Positions 1 through 7,650 of a stretch of 64,000 nucleotides of DNA are shown in pieces. The translations under genes and the position numbers were made by a program. The number at the start of each line of letters is the position of its first letter. The first letter of the stretch is position 1. This DNA comes from Sulfitobacter sp. CW3. GTDB taxonomy: Bacteria > Pseudomonadota > Alphaproteobacteria > Rhodobacterales > Rhodobacteraceae. Location: positions 186,001 to 250,000 of the forward strand of contig NZ_JAHXRL010000001.1 of NCBI RefSeq assembly GCF_019392245.1, written 5' to 3'. Below the pieces are notes generated by a model. The model did not search any database, was not told the origin of the DNA, and saw only the letters and a program-made list of their open reading frames with translations.

Positions 1-546
1 GAACAGATGGCCGTTGAAGGCGAACAGGTCGCGATCGAAGCAGACGGCGTTGCCACGATGCTGAACGAAGCTGACAGTGTCATCATCATCCCCGGTTACG
101 GGATGGCGGTTGCGCAGGCTCAGCAAGCGGTTAGCGAGCTGGTCAAAAAGCTGCGTGCCCAAGGCAAGAACGTGCGTTTCGCCATTCACCCGGTTGCGGG
201 TCGTTTGCCGGGCCACATGAACGTGCTGCTGGCCGAAGCCAAAGTGCCCTATGACATCGTGATGGAGATGGACGAGATCAACGACGACTTCCCCAACACG
301 GATGTTGCCATTGTGATCGGGTCCAACGACATCGTGAACCCTGCCGCACAGGACGATCCAAACAGCCCCATCGCCGGTATGCCGGTTCTGGAATGCTGGA
401 AGGCCAAGAACGTGATCGTGTCCAAACGCGGGCAGGGGACGGGCTACTCCGGCATCGAAAACCCGTTGTTCTTCAAGGACAATACGCGGATGCTGTATGG
501 CGATGCCAAGGCCAGCTTGGACAAGCTGCTGCCGTTGATCGACTGA
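1..546 (+). CDS. pntB: NAD(P) transhydrogenase subunit beta, C-terminal part (5' end outside window)
   Basis: This is the last 181 residues of the membrane-bound proton-translocating transhydrogenase beta subunit, which uses the proton gradient to move hydride from NADH to NADP+. The visible part is the soluble NADP(H)-binding domain III: the [10 protein letters not shown] dinucleotide fingerprint near residue 31, then [25 protein letters not shown], the [10 protein letters not shown] motif, [10 protein letters not shown] and ENPLFF, in the canonical order. The frame is open to base 1, so the membrane domain and start codon lie upstream of the window. The gene ends just before a hairpin terminator. 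The family assignment is secure from these motifs. Confidence 0.95.
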   Translation, partial: EQMAVEGEQVAIEADGVATMLNEADSVIIIPGYGMAVAQAQQAVSELVKKLRAQGKNVRFAIHPVAGRLPGHMNVLLAEAKVPYDIVMEMDEINDDFPNTDVAIVIGSNDIVNPAAQDDPNSPIAGMPVLECWKAKNVIVSKRGQGTGYSGIENPLFFKDNTRMLYGDAKASLDKLLPLID

Positions 547-567
547 TCACTGGTCGGTAAAAGATTG

Positions 568-597
568 AAAGGCGGTGCAGAAATGCGCCGCCTTTTG
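568..597 (+). terminator. Rho-independent terminator after pntB
   Basis: Inverted repeat AAAGGCGG...CCGCCTTT with an inner TGC/GCG extension and a small loop, followed by TTTT. It begins about 22 bases after the pntB stop codon and would end the pnt transcript. Confidence 0.7.
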
Positions 598-611
598 CGT
601 TTGGGGCCCGG

Positions 612-653
612 TTTTTTTAAAAAAAGATCGATCCGGAATTTTTGAAAATTCCG
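612..653. repeat. Three abutting palindromes upstream of the DUF3422 gene
   Basis: Contiguous self-complementary blocks: seven T then seven A (612-625), GATCGATC (626-633), and a dyad with arms CGGAATTTT and AAAATTCCG separated by two bases (634-653). The last has nine perfectly matched bases per arm and too short a loop for a good RNA hairpin, so a protein-binding DNA site is more likely than a second terminator. It lies about 150 bases before the chosen start of the next gene. Function is inferred only. Confidence 0.4.
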
Positions 654-801
654 ACCGCCCGCCAATCAAACCTAGGTCTTACATCCGGTTCTGTATTCAA
701 CGGTACACCGTAACCTAATGGAAATAATCAATTTATTTCTACCCTTTGCGTTGAATAGTTGTATCCTTGCCCGAATGACCGTTTTGAGAGACGAGGATAA
801 A

Positions 802-2085
802 ATGGCTGCGATCAAGGATCATCCCCTGCGCTATGCGCTCAACAGCGAATTGCACGCCCGTCCGTTCCCGTCGCTTAGCGCCCCCCAAGTCGCCGCCTAT
901 ATCGCCCTTCGCCCGCCGGGTGACGCGGCCACCCGCGACAGATCTGTCGATCTTGAACATCTAACCGCGCTGCTCAAACACTATGGGGCACCGCTGCCGG
1001 CAGCACACGCCACGCACTATTATGGCCCGATGGGGAAATACGCCCTGAAGTGGGAACAGCACACGGAATTTGTCACCTACACCGTGTTTTCTGACCAGAT
1101 CGGCGACCGTCCGTTTGATCCCGCTGAATTCGATGTCTTTCCTGCCGAATGGCGCGGGGGCCTGAATGCCGAACGCATCACGTCGATCCTGTTGCGGTTG
1201 GTGGACCGGCCCGAAAAAGACGATCAGATCGCGGCTGCGCTGAACGATTGGTTCGTCCCAGAAAGCCTTGCTGTCGCCAACGTGCTGGACGATGCCGCCG
1301 TTGTCGCCAGCGATTTCCGCATCGATTCAGCGGGCCATATGCGCATGGCGGTTTTTGCCGCGCCCGAAACCGGTGACCGGCGGTTGGGTCGCATTGTCCA
1401 GCGGATGTGCGAAATTGAGACGTATAAATCCATGTCGATGCTGGGCTTTGCCAAGGTGCGCGACTTTGGCGGACAGGTGAACGACCTGGACACGCAGCTG
1501 AACAGTCTGATGGCGGCAATGCGGGCATCCGATGCCATGGCCGAAGACACATTGCACAAGCTGCTCGACATCTCGGTGCAGCTCGAAACCCTCTTGGCCG
1601 AAACCTCATATCGTCTTGGCGCGACCGAGGCGTATCAAGCGATCGTTAACCAACGTATTTCGGCGCTGCGTGAAACGCGGTTTATGTCACGGCAAGGTTT
1701 TGACGAGTTTATGATGCGCCGCTACGAGCCCGCCATGCGCACGGTCAAATCCTCCGAGACGCGGTTGCAATCTATGTCTGCCCGGGCCATCCGCGCGTCA
1801 GAACTGCTGCGCACACGGGTGGATGTTGAACGCTCTGCCCAGAACCAAGAGATACTGGCGAGCATGGACAAACGTTCGGACCTGCAATTGCGTCTGCAGC
1901 ATACCGTCGAAGGGCTCTCTGTGGTCGCGATCAGCTATTACGCAGTGTCGCTGGCCAGCTATATGCTCTATCCGCTGGCCGAACCCTTTGGCATCAGCAA
2001 GGGCATTTTAACTGCCATTGCCGTGCCGGTTGTCGTCGTGTTGGTGTGGGGAATGTTGCGGCGGTTGCGCCGCAAAATCCAATAA
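802..2085 (+). CDS. DUF3422 family membrane protein
   Basis: A 427-residue protein of the DUF3422 family, whose function is unknown. The N-terminus has the family hallmark DHPLRYALNSELHARPFP. The middle is rich in charged and helix-forming residues. The C-terminus has two hydrophobic segments (about residues 373-395 and 400-420) followed by a basic RRLRRK tail, so it is probably anchored in the inner membrane by its C-terminus with the bulk cytoplasmic. The frame is open back to 718, but homologues begin close to the DHPLRYAL motif and a GAGG-type ribosome site sits at about 793-796, so the ATG at 802 was chosen. The stop is only four bases from the convergent stop of the YeeE gene. Confidence 0.8.
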   Translation: MAAIKDHPLRYALNSELHARPFPSLSAPQVAAYIALRPPGDAATRDRSVDLEHLTALLKHYGAPLPAAHATHYYGPMGKYALKWEQHTEFVTYTVFSDQIGDRPFDPAEFDVFPAEWRGGLNAERITSILLRLVDRPEKDDQIAAALNDWFVPESLAVANVLDDAAVVASDFRIDSAGHMRMAVFAAPETGDRRLGRIVQRMCEIETYKSMSMLGFAKVRDFGGQVNDLDTQLNSLMAAMRASDAMAEDTLHKLLDISVQLETLLAETSYRLGATEAYQAIVNQRISALRETRFMSRQGFDEFMMRRYEPAMRTVKSSETRLQSMSARAIRASELLRTRVDVERSAQNQEILASMDKRSDLQLRLQHTVEGLSVVAISYYAVSLASYMLYPLAEPFGISKGILTAIAVPVVVVLVWGMLRRLRRKIQ

Positions 2086-2089
2086 CAGA

Positions 2090-3136
2090 TTACCCGTGCA
2101 CCACGCGACCAGCAGGTGCCGCACGCAGCACCGCGTTCATCGCCAATGCGCCAACGGCGATCATCACGATGGCCAGTATCGCAGCCAGCGATAGGGTAGG
2201 GACGCCCGACAGACCAGCACCCAAGGTACAGCCACCGGCCAACACACCGCCAACGCCCATCAGCGCGGCACCTGCCATATAGCGGCCGGTCTGGGCGGGG
2301 CTTTCAAAGCTCTGCCAACCGAACCCGCCAAAGCTAAGGCTTGCGATCAACGCGCCAATTATAACGCCCCCCACAAGGCCCACACCGAAACCGGCAGGCA
2401 CAGCACTGCTTGCGATGACCCAGAACAGGCTGTCGGCAGCAGGGGATGTGAACGACAGGCTTTCCATCGCGATGGGGTCAAATTCGTCAAACAGGATGAA
2501 TCCGGTTCCGACCCAAGCAAGCGGCGCAAGCAGGCCAATGACAGCTGCCATGACCAAGGTACCAACCCCATTCCCCGAACGCAGCGCATAGATCAGCGCA
2601 GGCACGGCAATCACAGCAGTCCAAAGCCACGCACCACCGGGCAGGCTGGCAAGGCTGATGTTGTCGCCCATGTCGATGGTCACACGGCCCAACGCAACGC
2701 GCATAGGGGCCAACACGCCCTTCAGGGTGGCATGGGCGATGATCGCAAAGACGACGACGACCAGCGCGGCGCGCAGGTTGCCCGACCCCGCCAGAATGGT
2801 AAGACGGGACACACAGCCACGGGTCAACACCATGCCCGCGCCAAAGATCAGACCGCCAATCACGATGGCAGCGATCGGCAGATCTGCGATCATAAACCGA
2901 TGCTCGGCAAAGCTGATCCAGCCCATGGCAACGGCGGCTTGCGTTCCAACAACGGCAAAGGCCAGCGCGGTCAGCCATACGCCCGCCGCGGAAACTCGGT
3001 CTTCGCCGATCAGGGATCTGCGAAAACAGAACTTGGTGATCTGGCCAAAGACGCCAAATAGCACACCAATGATGATGGCAAGCAGAACAGATGCCTGCTG
3101 CGGGGTGGTGTTTTCAAAACCGAATGTCTCGAACAT
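2090..3136 (-). CDS. YeeE/YedE family sulfur (thiosulfate-type) transporter
   Basis: A 348-residue very hydrophobic protein with about nine or more membrane segments and the two sequence-related halves typical of YeeE/YedE (TsuA-like) permeases. Conserved cysteines are present: C37 in the first helix region, C108 in the TRGCVSR motif and C303 in GGCTLGAG. In the thiosulfate transporter TsuA three such cysteines line the substrate path. Likely role: import of thiosulfate or a related sulfur species across the inner membrane. It stands alone, with no rhodanese or sulfur-oxidation gene beside it, so the exact substrate is open. A near-perfect AT-rich dyad lies about 64-79 bases upstream of its start. 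Confidence 0.85.
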   Translation of the reverse strand: MFETFGFENTTPQQASVLLAIIIGVLFGVFGQITKFCFRRSLIGEDRVSAAGVWLTALAFAVVGTQAAVAMGWISFAEHRFMIADLPIAAIVIGGLIFGAGMVLTRGCVSRLTILAGSGNLRAALVVVVFAIIAHATLKGVLAPMRVALGRVTIDMGDNISLASLPGGAWLWTAVIAVPALIYALRSGNGVGTLVMAAVIGLLAPLAWVGTGFILFDEFDPIAMESLSFTSPAADSLFWVIASSAVPAGFGVGLVGGVIIGALIASLSFGGFGWQSFESPAQTGRYMAGAALMGVGGVLAGGCTLGAGLSGVPTLSLAAILAIVMIAVGALAMNAVLRAAPAGRVVHG

Positions 3137-3199
3137 CGCCTGATCCTCTTGGAAATGGAATATTTTCCCAATTGGCGTGAAAAATCTCTGATATCAAGC

Positions 3200-3215
3200 A
3201 ATTCATATATGTATT
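3200..3215. promoter_or_regulatory. AT-rich dyad, putative repressor site upstream of the YeeE gene
   Basis: AATTCATATATGTATT reads AATnCATATATGnATT, a 16-base inverted repeat with one mismatched pair. ArsR-type sulfide/persulfide sensors (BigR, SqrR) bind AT-rich dyads near YeeE-type genes in other alphaproteobacteria. The resemblance here is loose, and no regulator gene is in the window. Confidence 0.3.
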
Positions 3216-3348
3216 ACAGCCCGTTAGATGGAACTTTGTTCTGATCTATACGTACTGAACAGAAGGGAATTCCGCCGCTTGGACCCCTTGAACATATCCG
3301 TTCCAAGAACCCGGCAAGTCAGGCCGATACCGTCCTTATTCACCACAT

Positions 3349-3376
3349 AAAAAAGGGAGGACCAACATCCTCCCTT
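3349..3376 (-). terminator. Rho-independent terminator of the ABC permease operon
   Basis: On the minus strand GGGAGGA, a 6-base loop (TGTTGG) and TCCTCCC are followed directly by TTTTTT. It sits about 70 bases after the stop codon of the last permease gene and closes the leftward binding-protein/permease operon. Confidence 0.85.
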
Positions 3377-3444
3377 CACCCTTTCTTAAATACTCAAATC
3401 CGGCAATCGCCACACAGACCCAAGTATGAGGCTGGTCGCCGTGA

Positions 3445-4443
3445 TTACCGACCGCGCAGGCGCGGGTCCAAGGCATCGCGCAAACCGTCACCCAGATAGT
3501 TCACACTCAACACCGTCAGCGAAATCGCGATGCCCGGCAGCAATACCCGTTCGGGGAATTCCTGCATGCGGCTGACCGCATCAGACAACAGCTTGCCCCA
3601 GGTTGGGAAATCCGACGGGAAACCCACACCTAGAAAGCTCAGCGCGCTTTCGGTGATGATCGCCGTTGCCAGACCCAAGGTCGCAGAGACCATGATGGGC
3701 GAGATGACGTTGGGCAGCAGGTGCCGCCGGATGATCTTGCCCGACCGCGTCCCGATGGACCGCGCGGCCAGAATGAATTCGCGTTCTTTCAGCGCCAGAA
3801 TATCGCCACGCACGATCCGTGCGGTTTGCATCCAGGACGTCAGGCCGATGATGCCCACGATCAGGATGAACATCCCGCCTTCGGGGCCAAAGCGTGAATT
3901 CAACGGCTGGCGGAACAGCGTCACGGCCAGCAGCGTCAGCGGCAGGATCGGCAGGGACAGCACCAGATCGGTGAAACGCATCAGCCAGAAATCCAGCTTT
4001 TTGAAATACCCCGAGATCACGCCAATCGCCGATCCGATGACCAGCGCCAGCGCCATGGCCAACCAACCGACAGCCATCGATACCTGACCGCCTGCAATCA
4101 TCTGTGCCATGATATCACGGCCCAACTGATCTGTGCCAAAGGGATGTGCCCAGCCGGCCTTGGCCTCGTTGTCAAACAACAGCTGGTAGATGGGCCGCCA
4201 GTTCTTGTTGCGGATATCCAGCGCTTTGGGGTCCACATCCCACAGGAAGGGGCCAAACACGACGGCCAGCGTGATAAACAGCAAGAAGCCACCCCCGAAC
4301 ACAGCGCCTTTGTGTTTGCGGAACTGCTGCCAGACGTCGAACCACTGACTGCGCGGTGGCTTGGACGGTTCTTTGTCGACCAGCGCGCCAAAGGTTTCGA
4401 TGTCGGCCTCGATGGGGCTTGCGGGAATGGCTTGCTCAGTCAT
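3445..4443 (-). CDS. Peptide-type ABC transporter permease (DppC/OppC family)
   Basis: A 332-residue inner-membrane permease of the peptide/nickel ABC family. It has a cytoplasmic N-terminal tail, a first membrane helix near residue 45, the HPFGTDQLGRD motif typical of DppC/OppC proteins, then five further helices and the EAA-type coupling loop (ARSIGTRSGKIIRRHLLPN) that contacts the ATPase. The frame extends upstream, but the ATG at 4443 gives the usual family length and overlaps the stop of the upstream permease gene by eight bases, consistent with translational coupling. It is the last gene of the leftward operon binding protein, DppB-like, DppC-like. The substrate cannot be read from the sequence; the neighbouring hydrolases suggest acylated amino acids or small peptides. 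Confidence 0.88.
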   Translation of the reverse strand: MTEQAIPASPIEADIETFGALVDKEPSKPPRSQWFDVWQQFRKHKGAVFGGGFLLFITLAVVFGPFLWDVDPKALDIRNKNWRPIYQLLFDNEAKAGWAHPFGTDQLGRDIMAQMIAGGQVSMAVGWLAMALALVIGSAIGVISGYFKKLDFWLMRFTDLVLSLPILPLTLLAVTLFRQPLNSRFGPEGGMFILIVGIIGLTSWMQTARIVRGDILALKEREFILAARSIGTRSGKIIRRHLLPNVISPIMVSATLGLATAIITESALSFLGVGFPSDFPTWGKLLSDAVSRMQEFPERVLLPGIAISLTVLSVNYLGDGLRDALDPRLRGR

Positions 4444-5503
4444 AGCGGATCCTTGGGTCAAGCAGGCCGTATAGAACATCGGCAATCAGGTTAAACAGAA
4501 CGATGAGGATGGCAAAGATGAACGTCAGCGTCATTACCATCGGCAGGTCATTGGCGAATAGGGCGGTCAACAACAGCTGACCGATACCGTTCACCTTGAA
4601 CACGTTTTCGGTGATGATCGCGCCGCCGAAAATCGCGGGCATGCCCAAGGCAATGACCGTAACAACGGGGATCATCGAATTGCGCAACACATGCACCATC
4701 ACGACCGAGGATTCTTTGAGGCCCTTGGCGCGGGCGGTGCGCACGTAATCTTGGTTAAGGTTGTCCAGCATGGCCCCGCGCATATAGCGGCTGATCTGGG
4801 CTGTGGTTTGCAGCGCCAGCACCATGACCGGCATGATCATCTGCATGAACTGCACCTTAAAGCTGGCCCAGTCCGTGACCACATGGGTGGTGTCATAGAT
4901 TGACGGCAGCCAGCCCAGTGTGACGGAAAACACCACAATCAGCAGCGGGCCGGTAAAGAAGGGCGGGATCGAAAAGCCGACCATGGTGACGAATGTACCG
5001 GCCTGATCGAACAGTGAATAATGGCGGTAGGCGGAATAGATGCCGATCGGAATGGCGATCAGGATGCCCACAACATAGCTAAGGCCCACGACCCAAAGGG
5101 TTTGCGGCATCCGCTGGATCACAATGTCCATGATCGGGCTGCGGGTCTGCCAGCTGATGGTGCGCTGCACGGGGCGTACGGCACCGCTGTCAGGGTCAAT
5201 AAAGGTCGAGAAGTTCGTATCCGGCAACCAGCCTAACAGGAATGTGTCGCGTGTCGCCCAATCAAGGAATACCTGCGGTTCAACCCAGAAAAACTGGATC
5301 AGCCATTTGTAGTATTGCACATAGATCGGCTGCCCGAGGCCAAGCGCTTCGCGCATCTTTTGTTTGACTTCGGGGGGCACGGTCAGTGGTACCTGTGCCA
5401 TCGGATCGCCGGGGGCGAGCTGAAGCAGCAGGAAGATAACCAAACTGATGAACAAGAGCGTCGGGATCGACAATAGCAGTCGTCGAATGGTGAAAGTCAG
5501 CAT
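4436..5503 (-). CDS. Peptide-type ABC transporter permease (DppB/OppB family)
   Basis: A 355-residue permease that would pair with the DppC-like protein encoded downstream. The N-terminus (RRLLLSIPTLLFISLVIFLLLQLAPGDP) is the classical first helix of DppB/OppB proteins. A long external loop follows (about residues 40-130), then five helices and an EAA loop (VRTARAKGLKESSVVMVHVLRN). The TARAKGL motif is diagnostic. The external loop between the first two helices is longer than in short DppB proteins, as in several roseobacter relatives. The gene follows the binding-protein gene after about 100 bases that hold a strong hairpin. Confidence 0.88.
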   Translation of the reverse strand: MLTFTIRRLLLSIPTLLFISLVIFLLLQLAPGDPMAQVPLTVPPEVKQKMREALGLGQPIYVQYYKWLIQFFWVEPQVFLDWATRDTFLLGWLPDTNFSTFIDPDSGAVRPVQRTISWQTRSPIMDIVIQRMPQTLWVVGLSYVVGILIAIPIGIYSAYRHYSLFDQAGTFVTMVGFSIPPFFTGPLLIVVFSVTLGWLPSIYDTTHVVTDWASFKVQFMQMIMPVMVLALQTTAQISRYMRGAMLDNLNQDYVRTARAKGLKESSVVMVHVLRNSMIPVVTVIALGMPAIFGGAIITENVFKVNGIGQLLLTALFANDLPMVMTLTFIFAILIVLFNLIADVLYGLLDPRIRYD

Positions 5504-5564
5504 GCGCGGCGCCTTTGCAGGTCAGTCTGTTATAGATGTGGTCATGATTAGGGTCGGTACGAGA

Positions 5565-5591
5565 GAGGGGAGCGTAATACACGCTCCCCTC
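5565..5591 (-). promoter_or_regulatory. Intra-operon stem-loop between binding-protein and permease genes
   Basis: GAGGGGAGCG and CGCTCCCCTC form a ten-pair stem around a seven-base loop, 14 bases after the binding-protein stop codon. No T-run follows on the minus strand, so it is not a complete terminator. Hairpins in this place in binding-protein operons usually protect the upstream mRNA from 3' decay and set a high binding-protein to permease ratio; that role is inferred here. Confidence 0.6.
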
Positions 5592-5604
5592 CAGAAGGAA
5601 AGTA

Positions 5605-7326
5605 TTAATCCTTCATGCGGTACCAATCAGCGGCATTCCAAAGTTCGGAATCCCAAGTATTAAGCACAACGCCGCCCAAAGTGGCCGAAGCTGCGGATAC
5701 ACGACCACGGTCAACCAGTGGAACGATTGTCATGGTTTCTTTGGTGATGATGTCGTTCAGGCGCTTGGCGATTTCGCCGCGCTTGGACAATTCACCTGTG
5801 CGGGACAATTCGTCCAGCAGTGCATCATACTCTTCGTTACAGAAGCGGTTGATGTTTTCACCCTGCCATTGGCTGGATGGTTTTGGTTCGCCGCCACAAC
5901 GGTAGGCCGACAGATATGCCTGTGGGTCTGTGCCGTCAAAGTTGTTGGCGTACATTTCAACGTCCGCATAGAACTTTTGGAACGTGTCAGGCGAACCTGG
6001 GTCACCACCAAAGAAGACCGACGCGTCAAGGTTGCGCAGTTCTACTTCGACACCGATTTGGTTCCACCAGTCTTTGATCAACGCTTGGAAATCCTGACGG
6101 ACAGCATTGGTCGAGGTTTGGTACAGAACCGACAGCTTGACGCCGTCTTTTTCACGGACACCGTCGCCATCGCTATCGGCGTAGCCTGCTTCTTCCAGCA
6201 GTGCCTTGGCACCTTCTAGGTCTTGCGTCAGGCATTCGGTGTTGTCGGATGCATAAAGCGCAGGCGCAGGAACAAGGTTACAGGTCGGGCGGCCAGCTTG
6301 GCCATAGCCGACTTCAACCAAAAGCGGACGGTCGATTGCCATGGAAAGCGCTTTGCGGACTTTGAAATCCGACAAGAATGGATGCGGGTGCATCACAGTC
6401 GCGCGCTCGCCTTCGGGCAGGTCTGCCGACGGGTTGGTCATGTTCATTTCGATACGTTCGACCAAGGTGCCGAATGCCGAGATGGGTGTACCTTTGCCGC
6501 CTTCGGCCATTTTCGCCAGCACGTCGGGTGCCAACTGCATGTTCCAAGCGTAATCGTATTCGCCGGTTTCCATAACCGCACGACCCGCTGCAGTCGCGTC
6601 GCCGCCACCTTTGAAGGTCAGGGATGCAAACGCAGGTTTGTTCGGATCACGGTAGTTCGGGTTCGCAACCATCTGGATAACGTCGTTTGGACGGAAATCC
6701 GTAACCATGAACGGGCCAGTGCCGATCGGGTTAAAGTTAGCTTCGGTACATTCAGGTGCCTTTGCGCCCAAGCATTCTGCGAATTGTGCCGCTTGAATGA
6801 TCGGGGATTGTGCACCCATGAATGGGCCATATGGGTTTGGTTTTGCGTCGGTGAAATGTACGGTCAGCGACAGTTCGTCGATGATGTCGATGCTTTCCAC
6901 GCCGTCAAACTTGGATGCCTGTGCGCAGCCGCCTTCTGGGTGCATACAGTATTCAGCAGTGAACTTGACGTCCGCTGTTGTCACAGGTGTGCCATCGGAC
7001 CACAGCAGGCCCTCTTGCAGCTTCCATGTGATGGATTTCAGGTCTGCCGAAACGCCACCGTTTTCAACGGTCGGGATTTCCGTGGCCAGATATGGAACCA
7101 ACGCGCCGTTTTCGTCGTACCGGCCCAAAGGTTCAATCACGAGGCTGGCTGCCTCAAGATCCTTGGTGCCGCCCGACAGATATGGCGTCATGATCGAAGG
7201 CGCTTGCCAATAGATGATCTTGACCTCGCCGTCGCGTCCGCGCTCGCCTTCATGGGCGGCTGCGAATGCAGCGGGGGCAAGAGCCGTCGAGGCAACTGCA
7301 CCCATCAAAAGGGTTTTCAACTTCAT
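5605..7326 (-). CDS. Peptide-type ABC transporter substrate-binding protein (SBP family 5)
   Basis: A 573-residue periplasmic solute-binding protein of the peptide/opine/nickel family. A signal peptide is evident: KLK, a hydrophobic stretch, then AFAAAHE with probable cleavage after AFA near residue 23. The body has the family pattern: IIYWQAPSIMTPYLSGGTKD, LVIEPLGRYDENG, a WKLQEGLLWSDGTPVTTADVK region, KALSMAIDRP, and a DSDGDGVREKDG segment that resembles a calcium loop. At 573 residues it is somewhat longer than DppA (about 535). An AAGGAG ribosome site precedes the ATG. It opens the leftward operon and is divergent from the double-ATPase gene, with which it should form one transporter. Confidence 0.88.
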   Translation of the reverse strand: MKLKTLLMGAVASTALAPAAFAAAHEGERGRDGEVKIIYWQAPSIMTPYLSGGTKDLEAASLVIEPLGRYDENGALVPYLATEIPTVENGGVSADLKSITWKLQEGLLWSDGTPVTTADVKFTAEYCMHPEGGCAQASKFDGVESIDIIDELSLTVHFTDAKPNPYGPFMGAQSPIIQAAQFAECLGAKAPECTEANFNPIGTGPFMVTDFRPNDVIQMVANPNYRDPNKPAFASLTFKGGGDATAAGRAVMETGEYDYAWNMQLAPDVLAKMAEGGKGTPISAFGTLVERIEMNMTNPSADLPEGERATVMHPHPFLSDFKVRKALSMAIDRPLLVEVGYGQAGRPTCNLVPAPALYASDNTECLTQDLEGAKALLEEAGYADSDGDGVREKDGVKLSVLYQTSTNAVRQDFQALIKDWWNQIGVEVELRNLDASVFFGGDPGSPDTFQKFYADVEMYANNFDGTDPQAYLSAYRCGGEPKPSSQWQGENINRFCNEEYDALLDELSRTGELSKRGEIAKRLNDIITKETMTIVPLVDRGRVSAASATLGGVVLNTWDSELWNAADWYRMKD

Positions 7327-7650
7327 AACTTACTCCTTGTTGGGCACCGGTGATATGTTTTGTGGTGCCACTCTTTTTTTCGTCGGATGTCGTTTTTTTG
7401 ACATGACCCCAACTTTCTTATGATCGCGAAGGAAAGGTCAAGAGGACGAAACACAACTGTTCAATTAAATGTTCGTTACGGTTCGTCACATTGCGTTTCT
7501 CATCGCGGGTGCCGCTATCGAAGCAGAATTTGCGCAAAATGCAAGCACTGAGAGAGCGGTAACATACCTACGGCCTGTCCCGTTTGACACTGGGGGAAGA
7601 ATGGTCTTAGCGTCTGCGGGACAATTACATCACCAGCGCTGGATATCCGA
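7327..7650. other. Divergent promoter region of the ABC transporter cluster
   Basis: Shared upstream region of the leftward binding-protein operon and the rightward ATPase/hydrolase genes. No convincing gene: a 120-codon frame from 7469 overlaps the ATPase start in another frame and lacks coding character. Features seen are a T-rich stretch at 7372-7399 and ACAACTGTTCAAT at 7453-7465, which recurs exactly at 25625-25637 before the isovaleryl-CoA dehydrogenase gene. No clear -35/-10 pair could be assigned. Confidence 0.45.

Larger units (their letters stand above)
3137..3444. other. Intergenic region: YeeE gene promoter side and transporter terminator
   Basis: No gene seen. The right part holds the terminator of the leftward ABC permease operon (3349-3376). 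The left part, AT-rich at about 3165-3215, must carry the promoter of the leftward YeeE gene and contains the dyad at 3200-3215. The stretch 3216-3348 has no structure that I can name. Confidence 0.5.

Noticed and set aside
718..801. Longer N-terminus for the DUF3422 protein from an ATG at 718
   Set aside because: The extra 28 residues do not resemble the family start; the ATG at 802 has a ribosome site and gives the usual beginning.
7453..7465. ACAACTGTTCAAT as a full copy of the ivd operator in the transporter spacer
   Set aside because: Only one arm of the dyad is kept (GAAACACAACTGTTCA lacks TGAACA), so it is listed as a shared string, not as an operator.
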